In this document: positions 33,606 through 42,360 of the stretch, piece by piece
Numbering within the stretch: position 1 is the stretch's first letter
Layout of the letters: each line of letters opens with the position of its first letter
Assembly: GCF_031157275.1 (NCBI RefSeq)
Contig: NZ_JAVIFW010000009.1
Location: 1 to 64,000 of the forward strand
DNA from: Streptomyces sp. LHD-70
Lineage (GTDB): Bacteria; Actinomycetota; Actinomycetes; Streptomycetales; Streptomycetaceae
Length of the DNA: 64,000 nucleotides
Direction: 5' to 3'
Notes under the pieces: generated by a model
Told to the model about the DNA's origin: nothing
The model's input: the letters and a program-made list of their open reading frames with translations, nothing else
Database searches by the model: none
Made by a program: the position numbers and the translations under genes

Positions 33606-33694
33606 GTGAACCAGGACCAGGTGAACCCGAGCCCCCAGGCCCAGGCGAACCCAGGCCCAGGTGAACCCAGGACCAGGTGAACCCAGGACCAGGT
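33606..33694. repeat. Tandem 15-bp repeats between convergent genes
   Basis: Degenerate units of AGGTGAACCCAGGACC repeat about six times between the carboxypeptidase and the MFS gene ends. No gene is present. Confidence 0.75.
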
Positions 33695-33713
33695 GGCCGC
33701 CGACCGCCCCGGA

Positions 33714-34937
33714 TCAGGCCCGCACCCGCTCCCGGCCCCGCCCCCTCCCCCGCCGTACGAGAACCCGCAACGCCCCCAACGCCCCCACTCCCACCGCGGC
33801 AGCCACCAACCCCGCGCTCACCCACAGCGGTCCCCGGAACCCGGCCCCCGCCGAGACCGGCAGGCCGCCCAGCCAAGGGCCGAGCGCGGCGCCGATGTTG
33901 AAGGACGACGTCGCGTAGGCCCCGGCGAGGGTCGGGGCCTCGGGGGCCGCGTACAGGGTGCGGGAGATCAGGGTCGAGCCGACGGCGAAGGACAGGGCGC
34001 CCTGGACGAACGCGAAGGCCAGGGTCGCCGGGGCCCAGCTCGACGTGAGGGCGAACAGGGGCCAGCCCGCGCAGAGGGCGAGCGTGCCGACGGTCAGCAG
34101 GCGCGCGGCGCGCGTGTCCGCGTACCGGCCGCCGAGCGTGACACCCACGAACGAGCCCACGCCGAACAGCGCGAGCAGCACCGGCACCCAGGACGCGGCA
34201 AGGCCCGTGACGTCGGTGAGGAGCGGGGCCAGGTACGTGAAGGCGCAGAACGTCGCGCCGTTGACCAACGCGCCGAGCAGCAGCGTGCGTTGGAGGTCCC
34301 GGCTGCGCAGGGCGGCGAGTTCGCGGCGGGCGTCCGGGCGGGGCGCTCCCTGCGCGTGCCCGGCGGGTACGGACCGTACGAGGGCGACGAGCGCGGGCAG
34401 CGAAAGCACGGCCACCGCCCAGAACGCCGCGCGCCAGCCCCAGAGTTGAGCGAGGAGCGCACCGCCGGGCACGCCCGCGACACACGCCACGGTGACCCCG
34501 CCGAGCAGCGCGGACGCCGCCCGCCCCTTGGCGTCGGGCGCGACGAGCGACACCGCCGTGGCAAGGGCGACCGCGAGGAACCCGGCGTTGGCGAGCGCCC
34601 CCACGAAGCGCAGGGCGAGCAGCGTCGCGAAGCTGGACGTCAGCGCGCCCGCGACATGCGTGAGCAGGAAGGCGCCGAGGAAGACGAGCAGCGCCCGGCG
34701 GCGCGGCCAGCGCAGGCTGAGGAGCGCGGCCGCCGGAGCGCCGACGACCATTCCCACGGCGAACGCCGAGGTCAGCGTGGCCGCGGTCGGGACGGAGACG
34801 TGCAGCTCGGCGGCGATGTCGGGGCCGAGCCCGGAAAGCATGAACTCGGACGTGCCCATGGCGAAGACGGCGAGCCCGAGGAGATGGACGGTGAGGGGCA
34901 TGCGTGGCATGCGGGGTGTGCGGGGTGCACGAGGCAT
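33714..34937 (-). CDS. MFS drug exporter, Cmx/CmrA-like
   Basis: The 407-residue product has twelve predicted membrane segments. It begins HLLGLAVFAMGTSEFMLSGL then GPDIAAELHVSVPTAATLTS, the opening of DHA1 exporters of the Cmx/CmrA (chloramphenicol) group. RWPRRRALLVFLGAF is the usual cytoplasmic loop 2-3 motif. ATG 34,937 has GGAG seven bases upstream. It probably expels a small toxic compound by proton exchange. It is divergent from a MerR-type regulator, a common arrangement for efflux genes. Confidence 0.9.
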   Translation of the reverse strand: MPRAPRTPRMPRMPLTVHLLGLAVFAMGTSEFMLSGLGPDIAAELHVSVPTAATLTSAFAVGMVVGAPAAALLSLRWPRRRALLVFLGAFLLTHVAGALTSSFATLLALRFVGALANAGFLAVALATAVSLVAPDAKGRAASALLGGVTVACVAGVPGGALLAQLWGWRAAFWAVAVLSLPALVALVRSVPAGHAQGAPRPDARRELAALRSRDLQRTLLLGALVNGATFCAFTYLAPLLTDVTGLAASWVPVLLALFGVGSFVGVTLGGRYADTRAARLLTVGTLALCAGWPLFALTSSWAPATLAFAFVQGALSFAVGSTLISRTLYAAPEAPTLAGAYATSSFNIGAALGPWLGGLPVSAGAGFRGPLWVSAGLVAAAVGVGALGALRVLVRRGRGRGRERVRA

Positions 34938-35111
34938 GTCGAGACTCCAGCCCTGCCGACAGAGGGCGGCAGGTGGTGAGAGGTGAAGGGGAGTGGGCCT
35001 CGGCTCTACGACGGGTCGGCAAGCGGCACGCGGTTGACGGCTTACGGCTCACGGCTGACGCCTGACGCCTGACGACATCAGCGCGCGCACGCCTCGAAGG
35101 ACCACTCGTAC

Positions 35112-35138
35112 AGCCACCGGACACGTGGTCCGGTGGCT
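35112..35138. promoter_or_regulatory. 11-bp perfect dyad in the MFS/MerR intergenic region
   Basis: AGCCACCGGAC (35,112-35,122) is complementary to GTCCGGTGGCT (35,128-35,138) with ACGTG between. It lies about 175 bp before the MFS start and 153 bp before the MerR start, and could be an operator. The rest of the 350-bp gap contains short TGACG-type direct repeats near 35,030-35,080. Confidence 0.5.
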
Positions 35139-35211
35139 AGCCTCTGGAGGCCTCGGGGCTCGACATGCCGGGCACGCTAGCCGCCCGCCCGCGACCCGGT
35201 CCACCGAATTC

Positions 35212-35242
35212 TTGACCTTGCCCCAGGGGCAGACCCCACGCT
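35212..35242 (+). promoter_or_regulatory. MerR-type promoter of the regulator at 35,291
   Basis: TTGACC (35,212-35,217) and CACGCT (35,237-35,242) are 19 bp apart. The spacer carries TTGCCCCAGGGGCA, a dyad like MerR-family operators, so autoregulation is likely. Confidence 0.65.
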
Positions 35243-35290
35243 CCGACTCCGACCGGGCGGAACGGCCGCCCAGCCGCGGAGGATGAACCC

Positions 35291-36160
35291 GTGAACGCAC
35301 CGCAGGCACCCGACGACGCCCTCCTCACCATCGGCGTCTTCGCCGCCCGCGCCCGGCTCTCGCCCAAGGCGCTGCGGCTCTACGACCGGCAGGGGCTGCT
35401 CGCGCCCGCGTACGTGGACGAGGCCACCGGCTACCGCTACTACCGCGGCGCGCAGGTGGCACGGGCCCGGCTGATCACGCTGCTCAGGCGGCTCGACATG
35501 CCGCTCGCGCGCATCCGGGAGTTCCTGGACCTGCCGGGCCCGGAGGCCGCCGAGGCGCTCGCCGCGTACTGGAAGGCCGTCGAGGAGCGGGTGGCGGGGC
35601 AGCGGACGCTCGTGGATCACCTCCGTGGACGCCTGACCGGAAGGAGTTCCGAGATGTACGAGAAGTTCGAGATCAGGACCGTCGACGTACCCGAGCAGCA
35701 GGTGATCAGCGAGGTCCGGCACACGCTCGCGCACGAGCTGCCGGCGTTCATCGGCGCCTCGCTCGGCCGCCTTGAGCGGGCCGCGCGGGAGCACTGCGGG
35801 GGCATCGTGGACGCGCCGTTCGTGCAGTACTACGCGGAGGTCAGCCAGGAGAGCGACGGCCCGGCCGAGTCCTGCGTACCGGTAGCCGACGCGGACGCCG
35901 CACGCGCCTGGGCGGAGACGAACGGGCACGGCGGCCGGGCCCGGACCGTGCCCGCGATGCGGCTCGTCCGCACCCGGATCACCAAGGCGCAGGTCGCGCA
36001 CCCGCAGATCAACTCCGCGTACGAGGCGGTCGAGGCGTGGATCGCGGAGCAGGGCCTGACGATCGCCGGGCCGTGCCGGGAGATCTACTTCGCGGACTGG
36101 GACGCGGCGGGCCCGGAGGACGAGGTGTGCGACATCGCGTTCCCGGTACAGGACCAGTAG
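35291..36160 (+). CDS. MerR family regulator with GyrI/BmrR-like effector domain
   Basis: The 289-residue product starts at GTG 35,291 after CGGAGG. Residues about 10-80 form the MerR HTH (TIGVFAARARLSPKALRLYD, then YRYYRGAQVARARLITLLRR). A coiled coil with VEERVAGQRTLVDHLRGRL follows. The C-terminal 150 residues (FEIRTVDVPEQQVISEVRHT, then EIYFADWDAA near the end) match the GyrI-like small-molecule-binding domain, as in BmrR-type multidrug regulators. It probably senses a drug and activates itself or the divergent exporter. Confidence 0.9.
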   Translation: MNAPQAPDDALLTIGVFAARARLSPKALRLYDRQGLLAPAYVDEATGYRYYRGAQVARARLITLLRRLDMPLARIREFLDLPGPEAAEALAAYWKAVEERVAGQRTLVDHLRGRLTGRSSEMYEKFEIRTVDVPEQQVISEVRHTLAHELPAFIGASLGRLERAAREHCGGIVDAPFVQYYAEVSQESDGPAESCVPVADADAARAWAETNGHGGRARTVPAMRLVRTRITKAQVAHPQINSAYEAVEAWIAEQGLTIAGPCREIYFADWDAAGPEDEVCDIAFPVQDQ

Positions 36161-36222
36161 GCCTCTGTTCAGGCCGTCTCGGCACCCGCCCCCCGGGTCT
36201 CGCGGCGCTGGCACGGGGACGC

Positions 36223-36259
36223 GTGAGGGGGAGCCCTGAAGGACAGGGCTCCCCCTCAC
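36223..36259. terminator. Bidirectional terminator hairpin
   Basis: GTGAGGGGGAGCCCT (36,223-36,237) pairs perfectly with 36,245-36,259, with a 7-nt loop, between convergent genes. Confidence 0.9.
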
Positions 36260-36297
36260 ACTCGTACGCGGTCACGCTCGCACGCGGTGGCGGCCGG

Positions 36298-38766
36298 TCA
36301 GCCGATACGCGTCAGCTTTGCGCCGAACCCGGGTTCCTTCAGGTCCTCCTGGAGGGCCACGGGCACCTTCACGGCGCCCTCCTTCCCGTCGCCGACGCTC
36401 AGGACGCCGACCTCCGTACCGGCCTTCGCGATGTGCGGGACGGTCTCGCCGCCGTCGCCGACGGCCAGGTCAACGGTGAGTCCGGGCCAGCCGACGGCCG
36501 AGACGTCCTCGGTGGCGACGACCGGGGTGGTGCCGCCGAGGCCGTCGTCGACGTGCCCGACGACATCGCCCTTCTGCACCACGGTCCGGGTCTCCAGGAG
36601 ATCCTGGGCCCGCAGGATCAGGTCCTTGCTGCGGGCGGTCGCGGTGTCGATGATCGGCGGCAGGTGCTGGCCGAAGACCGCGCCGATGATCAGCTGCCGC
36701 TCGCCTCCGATCTCCTTCTCCGCGGCGAACAGCAGGTTGCCGCCCGCCTTGGTGGTGGAGCCGGTCTTGATGCCGACGACGCCGAACAGCGGCACCAGCT
36801 TGTTGAAGTTCCGCTCGTCCTGGGGGCGTTCGGAGGTCGTGGAGTCGAACTTCGGCATCCGCACGATCTTCCGGAACAGTGGGATCTCCATCGCGGCCTT
36901 GCCCAGCTTCACCTGGTCCACGGCTGTGGAGACGGTGGTCTCGTCGAGCCCGGACGCGTCGGTGTACGTGGTGTTCTTCATGCCGAGGTCCTTGGCGGCG
37001 TCGTTCATCTTCTTGACGAACGCCTCCTCGTCGCCGCCGCTGTCCCAACGGGCAAGCAGCTTCGCGATGTTGTTCGCGGACGGCAGCATGAGGTCCTTGA
37101 TGGCCTCCTCGACCGTGATGACATCGCCCTCCTCGACCTCGACCACGGACTCGTTGGCGGGCTCGCCGGTCCGGAAATGGTCGGCGGCGGTCTTGTCGAC
37201 GGTCAGCTCCTCGGTCGCCTTGTGCTCCTTGAGGATCAGATAGGCCGTCATGACCTTGGCCACACTGCCGACCGGGATGGGCTTCTCATCGCCGTACGTA
37301 CCGAGGCTGCCGATCCCGTCGACGTCCACGACCGCCTGCCCCTCGGTCGGCCAGGGCAGGCTCGGCTCGCTGCCGTCGAAGGTGTACTTCGCGTCGGCGG
37401 TCAGCGCGAGCGTCGGCGTGGGCAGCGGGCGCACGGACTGTACGACCGCAAACACGACCACGAGCAGCAGGACCAGCGGCGTCCAGATCTTCACGCGGCG
37501 CACGGTGGTACGCAGCACCGTCTCCGGCGGCTTCGGCCGGTTGGTCAGCTCGGCGAGCAGGTCGAGCGGCGGCTTCGGCGGCAGCGGCTGCTGCGTGGTC
37601 CGCTCGGGGCCCAGGTGGGCGGCACCGGGCGCACTGGCGGCGGCCGTCGGCGCCTCGGGCGGCAGCGCCGCACCGGCTGCCGCTTCCTGCGGCGCCTTCG
37701 CGTCGCTCGCGCTCTCCGTCCGCTGCTTCGGCGCCTTCGGCTCGTCGAGCGGCTTGAGGGCTACGAATTTGCTGGTGCGCTCGGACTCGGCCTCGGCGGC
37801 CGGGTCCTCGGTGTCAGCTTTGGGGGCTTCGGCCTTGGGGGCTTCGGCCTTGGAGGTTTCGGTCTTCTCGGCTTCGGCCTTCTCGGCGTCGGCGGGCAGC
37901 TTGAGCATGGCCGTCGGCTGGTCGACCTTCGCCTTCGGCGCCTTGAAGATCGCGGTGGGCTGGTCGACGGGCTGGTCAGCGGGCTGGTCGGCGGGGGGAT
38001 CTTCGGACTTGGTGTCTTCGGACTCTTCGTCGTCGGACTCGTCGTCCTGGGGGGCGTCGTCCTCGGCGGGGTCGTCGTCGTCCTCGGAGGTGGGCGCGGG
38101 CTCCTCGGGTGCGGCGTCGAGCGCGGCCTCGTCACCGTCTGCTGACTCGTCCTCGTCCGCCGGGTCCGCGTCCGCGTCCTGCGAAGCCTCGGACTCATCG
38201 TCCTCGGGCTCGTCCTCAGCCTCAGAACCGGAACCGGAGTCCGCCTCATCAGCCGCGCCCGACGCATCCGACCCACCCGCCGCACCCGCAGCAGCCGCCT
38301 CGGCGCCCTCAGCGCCCCCCTCAGCCTCCTCGGCCTCCTCGGCGGGCTCTTCCGCCGACTCGGGGGCCTCCTCGTCCTCAGGTGGCCGAGAATCGTCGTT
38401 CCCGTCGGATCCCGAGACCCAGGCGGCAACCGCGGCGCGTAGGCGGGCGTCCTTGGAAGCATCGGCCTCCCCCGCGCCCTCCGCCTCCGCCTCCGACGAC
38501 TCCGCCGACGACCCCGCCTCCGCCTCCCCGGAAGAGGAATCGAGCGCCGCCGTGGAGAACACCGCCGTCGGCTGGTCGACGCGCGCCGGAGCGTCCTCCT
38601 CGGCGGCGGACTGCCGGGACACGGCGAGCCGAGGGTCGGCGGGCTTCGCCGTCGGTTCGCCCGAGGCCTCGCCCGAAGACCTCGCCGTACGGTCGCCCGA
38701 AGAACTGCCCGAGGACGTCCCCGAAGACTTTCGCTGCCCCGACGTGTCGGGGGTCTCGCCCGCCAC
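36298..38766 (-). CDS. D-alanyl-D-alanine carboxypeptidase (S11) with long acidic N-terminal region
   Basis: The 822-residue product starts at GTG 38,766 after GAGGAGG. Residues 1 to about 420 are disordered, Glu/Asp/Ala/Ser-rich, with three DQPTA-type motifs (near 62, 268 and 283). A single membrane span (WTPLVLLLVVVFAVVQSV) lies near 425-445. The outer penicillin-binding domain has the catalytic triad motifs SVAK (near 499), SANN (near 563) and KTGST (near 667). It trims D-Ala from pentapeptide stems. The cytoplasmic acidic tail is about the size of the enzyme itself and may be a regulatory or phosphorylation domain. It corresponds to the large D,D-carboxypeptidase gene next to the GPP34 gene in other Streptomyces. 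Confidence 0.93.
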   Translation of the reverse strand: MAGETPDTSGQRKSSGTSSGSSSGDRTARSSGEASGEPTAKPADPRLAVSRQSAAEEDAPARVDQPTAVFSTAALDSSSGEAEAGSSAESSEAEAEGAGEADASKDARLRAAVAAWVSGSDGNDDSRPPEDEEAPESAEEPAEEAEEAEGGAEGAEAAAAGAAGGSDASGAADEADSGSGSEAEDEPEDDESEASQDADADPADEDESADGDEAALDAAPEEPAPTSEDDDDPAEDDAPQDDESDDEESEDTKSEDPPADQPADQPVDQPTAIFKAPKAKVDQPTAMLKLPADAEKAEAEKTETSKAEAPKAEAPKADTEDPAAEAESERTSKFVALKPLDEPKAPKQRTESASDAKAPQEAAAGAALPPEAPTAAASAPGAAHLGPERTTQQPLPPKPPLDLLAELTNRPKPPETVLRTTVRRVKIWTPLVLLLVVVFAVVQSVRPLPTPTLALTADAKYTFDGSEPSLPWPTEGQAVVDVDGIGSLGTYGDEKPIPVGSVAKVMTAYLILKEHKATEELTVDKTAADHFRTGEPANESVVEVEEGDVITVEEAIKDLMLPSANNIAKLLARWDSGGDEEAFVKKMNDAAKDLGMKNTTYTDASGLDETTVSTAVDQVKLGKAAMEIPLFRKIVRMPKFDSTTSERPQDERNFNKLVPLFGVVGIKTGSTTKAGGNLLFAAEKEIGGERQLIIGAVFGQHLPPIIDTATARSKDLILRAQDLLETRTVVQKGDVVGHVDDGLGGTTPVVATEDVSAVGWPGLTVDLAVGDGGETVPHIAKAGTEVGVLSVGDGKEGAVKVPVALQEDLKEPGFGAKLTRIG

Positions 38767-38972
38767 CCATGCCTCCTCGATACGCCTTGCCCGCCCACAC
38801 TCGCGCGCTACGTCAATGTCCGAACCATGTACCAGTGTCCTGTGTGCGGGATTGCCCGCCGGGCTAGACGAGAACGACATATCTCCTGGTTCCATAACGA
38901 ACCGGACACGCACTCTCGACAGACCAATGTGAGAGGGGTCACCCTGTCATTCATCCACGCGGGGAGGCATGG

Positions 38973-39728
38973 ATGGGCAGGAGCCGCAGAACAATTCCGG
39001 AAGAGCTTCTGTTGCTCGCTCTGGACCCGACCACGGGTACCACAGCGCAGCCGCAGTCGCTCGACCTAGGTCTGGCAGGAGCTCAGCTAGTAGAGCTGGC
39101 GCTGGCCGGACGGATAGCCCCAGACGGGGATCGTATCGCCGTGGTAGCACCACGGCCGACCGGAGATCCGACTCTGGACTGTGCACTGGAACTACTCCGC
39201 AGGCGCGGGGCCCCGGTGCGCGCGGTCCACTGGATCGGCGGGCCCCGACTGGGGCTGCGCCAGACCTATCTCTCGCATCTGGAGCGGTGCGGCATGGTGC
39301 ATGCCGTGGCGGGCCAGATGTGCGGAGTGCTGCCGACGACGCGCTATCAGGCGACGGAGACGGCGATCAGCAGGGAGATCAGGTCACGGCTTGACTCCGC
39401 GATCCGGACCGGCGTTCCGCCGGACCCACGGACCGCGGCGCTCGCCGCGCTGGCCCATGCGGTCGGTCTCGGCAAGCACCTGTATCCCGGGAACGAAGGG
39501 CGCTCGTCGCGCTCCCGCCTCCGGGATCTGATCAGGCACGACCCGATGGGCGGCCTCGTGGCGCACGCTGTCATGGACGTCCAGAACGGAGTGGCGGCCC
39601 AGCCCCGTCGCTCCCCGGCCACGGCCACGGCCCGCAAGACGGACCGTGCGGCCGCCCAGGAGGCCGGCGGCAGCCGGATTCCGATGCAGCCACGCCGAGG
39701 TCCCATGGCGCGGGCGGTCGCCCACTGA
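38973..39728 (+). CDS. GPP34 (GOLPH3/Vps74-like) family protein
   Basis: The 251-residue product begins RSRRTIPEELLLLALDPTTG, then LAGAQLVELALAGRIAPDGD and LDCALELLRRRGAPVRAVHW, the typical helical GPP34 fold. TAALAALAHAVGLGKHLYPG and VAHAVMDVQNGVAAQPR follow near the end. Bacterial GPP34 proteins are of unknown function; eukaryotic relatives bind phosphoinositides. It is divergent from the carboxypeptidase gene and precedes the XRE/DUF397 pair. Confidence 0.88.
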   Translation: MGRSRRTIPEELLLLALDPTTGTTAQPQSLDLGLAGAQLVELALAGRIAPDGDRIAVVAPRPTGDPTLDCALELLRRRGAPVRAVHWIGGPRLGLRQTYLSHLERCGMVHAVAGQMCGVLPTTRYQATETAISREIRSRLDSAIRTGVPPDPRTAALAALAHAVGLGKHLYPGNEGRSSRSRLRDLIRHDPMGGLVAHAVMDVQNGVAAQPRRSPATATARKTDRAAAQEAGGSRIPMQPRRGPMARAVAH

Positions 39729-40004
39729 GGCACGGCCCGTACGCCCGGGAAGAGATCCACCCGCACCACAAGCCCCACCTCCGCACCACCCGCACCACCG
39801 ACACCGCACCGCAGTCCCCCTGAGACCGGTTCGGGAGCCGCACAGGAGCGCGGGGTGGTGGCCGGTCGTCCTGGACGACGACACCGGCCGCCGCCCCGCG
39901 CTCTCGCATATCCGCTGTTTCCCAGCGCTATGACACTCGTTGGTGGCACTCTGCTGAGCAGTAGATACGCAAAGTAGAGGCCCGCAGCCGGAGGTGCACG
40001 TCCC
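39729..40004. other. Intergenic, 276 bp
   Basis: It holds only short CACC repeats and the upstream region of the XRE gene. No RNA or dyad is evident. Confidence 0.4.
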
Positions 40005-40871
40005 GTGGCGTCCAATGTCAATCCCACCGTCAGGCGACGCCGATTGGGCCAGGAGTTGCGCAGGCTCCGTGAGCTCAAAGGCATGACGGCCGAGGAGGTG
40101 GCGGACAAACTCCTCGTCTCCCAGTCGAAGATCAGCCGCCTCGAGAACGGCCGACGCAGCATCAGCCAGCGCGATGTCCGCGACCTGTGCGGGGTGTACG
40201 AGGTCGAGGACCACCGCGTCGTCGAGTCGCTGATGCAGATGGCCAAGGACAGCCGGCAGCAGGGCTGGTGGCACGCCTTCGGCGACATTCCGTACAGCGT
40301 CTACATCGGTCTGGAGACGGACGCGGCCTCGCTGCGCGTGTACGAGCCGCAGGTCGTGCCCGGACTGCTGCAGACGCACGCGTACGCCGAGGCGCTGATC
40401 GGCGGGGCGCTGCCGGAGACCGCGACCACGGACATCGAGAAGCGCGTCCAGGTCCGGATGCGGCGCCAGGAGCGGATCAACTCCGGGGAGGCCCCGCTGC
40501 GGCTCTGGGCCGTGCTCGACGAGGCGGCGCTGCGCCGTGTCGTCGGCGACCGGCAGCTGATGATCGAGCAGTTGGAGCATCTCGTCGAGATGTCGCACGA
40601 GCCGCACGTCACGGTGCAGGTGATGCCGTTCACGATGGGCGCGCACCCGGGCGTGAACGGCCAGTACGCCATTCTCGAGTTCCCCGACGCCGCCGACTCC
40701 AGCGTCGTCTACATCGAGGGCGTGACCAGCGACCTCTACCTGGAGAAGGCGAACGACGTGCAGAAGTACAGCGTCATGTACGAGCACTTGCGGGCGCAGG
40801 CCCTGAACGTGGACCAGACCCGTCAGTTCATCTCGGAAGTGGCCAAGACCTACGCCCGCGAACACGCCTGA
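40005..40871 (+). CDS. XRE-HTH DUF5753 regulator (Scr1-like)
   Basis: The 288-residue product starts at GTG 40,005. Its HTH (RLGQELRRLRELKGMTAEEV, then VSQSKISRLENGRRSISQRD) is followed by a DUF5753 domain (VPGLLQTHAYAEALIGGALP, VRMRRQERINSGEAPLRLWA, VTVQVMPFTMGAHPGVNGQY). Proteins of this type act with a DUF397 partner encoded next door, as here at 41,103. In Streptomyces coelicolor the Scr1/Scr2 pair of this class promotes antibiotic production. Orthology is inferred from layout and the upstream GPP34/carboxypeptidase genes. Confidence 0.92.
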   Translation: MASNVNPTVRRRRLGQELRRLRELKGMTAEEVADKLLVSQSKISRLENGRRSISQRDVRDLCGVYEVEDHRVVESLMQMAKDSRQQGWWHAFGDIPYSVYIGLETDAASLRVYEPQVVPGLLQTHAYAEALIGGALPETATTDIEKRVQVRMRRQERINSGEAPLRLWAVLDEAALRRVVGDRQLMIEQLEHLVEMSHEPHVTVQVMPFTMGAHPGVNGQYAILEFPDAADSSVVYIEGVTSDLYLEKANDVQKYSVMYEHLRAQALNVDQTRQFISEVAKTYAREHA

Positions 40872-41102
40872 GCGACTCGGAGACCGGCGTATCCGGAGGG
40901 TTCCATTCTGAAGGCGCGGCACGGTACACCCTGGCCTCGTCAATAGGGAAGACCTCACCGGTATATGCCATCCGGTCGAGTGAATGCCCGCCTCGCGCCC
41001 CGATGTTGGCGAGTAGCGTCGATCACGCCAACAACAAGCAAGCAAGATCCAGCCGTTGGCATCGCACCCCCACACATCCGGCGATAGGCAAGCGGAGCGA
41101 AC

Positions 41103-41309
41103 ATGGCAATTCAGCAAGGCGTCACGGACACCTGGACCAAGTCCTCGTATTCCACCGGAAACGGCGCATGTGTAGAGGTCAAGTCCCCGGTGACGCACGC
41201 GATCGACGTGCGTGACTCGAAGGTCCCCGAGGGCCCGGCGCTGGCGTTCGCTCCGGAGTCCTGGAGCGCGTTCGTCGGTCAGGTCACGCGGGGTACGTGG
41301 GACGCCTGA
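41103..41309 (+). CDS. DUF397 protein (Scr2-like), partner of the XRE protein
   Basis: The 68-residue product has the full DUF397 pattern: WTKSSYSTGNGACVEVKSP, then IDVRDSKVPEGPALAFAPES and WSAFVGQVTRG. It starts 231 bp after the XRE gene. DUF397 proteins act as small partners of XRE-DUF5753 proteins, possibly as toxin/antitoxin-like or co-regulator pairs. The long gap suggests that it also has its own promoter. Confidence 0.92.
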   Translation: MAIQQGVTDTWTKSSYSTGNGACVEVKSPVTHAIDVRDSKVPEGPALAFAPESWSAFVGQVTRGTWDA

Positions 41310-41348
41310 TCCTGAGCACGACACAACCGCACCACCAGCACCACCGAA

Positions 41349-41389
41349 GAGCCCTCTCGACTGGTTCGCCGTCCCGGCCGAGGGGGCTC
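41349..41389 (+). terminator. Terminator after the DUF397 gene
   Basis: GAGCCCTCTCG (41,349-41,359) pairs with CGAGGGGGCTC (41,379-41,389) with one wobble. GGCCTTTCCCC follows. Confidence 0.75.
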
Positions 41390-41440
41390 GGCCTTTCCCC
41401 GCAGCACCCAGCACGCCCCCGCAGCGTCCGGCCCGTGCGG

Positions 41441-42280
41441 CTACCGCAGCTGATCCACGAAGAGGTCCGTGCCCGGAACCGTAGGGATGAACGGCGCCAC
41501 CAACTCGACCCGCCCAAGACCGGATTCGGCCACTTCCGCCTCGCGCCCGGCGAAGAGTTCCGGCCAACAGGGGCGCGGGTCGGACTGCAGGAACCACAGC
41601 AGCGTCAGCCGGTCGTCGACACCCTCGACCTGCTTCACGTACGACATCCGGTCGCCCGGCAGCGGGGTCGGCCGGAACAGGACGACCATCGCGGCCGGGG
41701 ACTGCGCGAGCTTGCCCGGCAGGTGGCGTGAGCGCAGCCACTCCAGCAACTCGGCGCGCTGCTCGGGCCCTTCGGCGTCGATGACCTCCAGGACGAGGCC
41801 CTGGTACGGGTGGTCGAGCGCGTGGAAGTCACGCGGACCGCCGGCGCCGTCCCGGTAGACCGTGGCGACGTGGTCCTGGAAGGCCGTGAAGACGTGCGTG
41901 CGGTCCTGATGGACGCGGCCGTCGCGGTTGAGGCGCTTGTTGATGCCGACGGTCCAGCGCATGTGGTCGTCATAGCGGCCCTCGGTGATCCAGTACGTGG
42001 AGAGATAGCAGCCGGCCGTGACGGGCTGGGCGACCGCCGACTTCTCCGGGCGGCGCAGGAGCTGCAGATCCCGGGTCGCGACCCAGCGGCGGCCCGCGTA
42101 CATCCAGGGCATGGCCATCGCGCCCGCGTAGTAGTGGTCGTCCTCGTACCAGCGGTTGTAGGCGTGCTCATGGCCCGGGTGCGGCTCGACCATGGTGATC
42201 AGGGCGTGCCCGGGGTGCACGCCGTACGGCCCTACCGACGCCAGCTCCGCGTAGGTCTCACTGCGGGTCTCCTCGCCCAT
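41441..42280 (-). CDS. EthD-like dimeric alpha/beta-barrel protein
   Basis: The 279-residue product appears to have two ferredoxin-like halves. The first has HALITMVEPHPGHEHAYNRW and YEDDHYYAGAMAMPWMYAGR, like the WYxxxHxx pattern of EthD/DABB proteins. The second has WLRSRHLPGKLAQSPAAMVV and a final beta strand region. Family members bind or degrade aromatic or xenobiotic compounds. It is divergent from an SDR and lies near a solute symporter, which suggests a catabolic role. The family call is by pattern only. Confidence 0.65.
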   Translation of the reverse strand: MGEETRSETYAELASVGPYGVHPGHALITMVEPHPGHEHAYNRWYEDDHYYAGAMAMPWMYAGRRWVATRDLQLLRRPEKSAVAQPVTAGCYLSTYWITEGRYDDHMRWTVGINKRLNRDGRVHQDRTHVFTAFQDHVATVYRDGAGGPRDFHALDHPYQGLVLEVIDAEGPEQRAELLEWLRSRHLPGKLAQSPAAMVVLFRPTPLPGDRMSYVKQVEGVDDRLTLLWFLQSDPRPCWPELFAGREAEVAESGLGRVELVAPFIPTVPGTDLFVDQLR

Positions 42281-42360
42281 GGTGCTCCCCTTCCTTCCCC
42301 TGCAGGACGGCCCTACTCTGACGCCCCGTCAGGGAATGCACCAGGGCTACGGAGGCGCCG

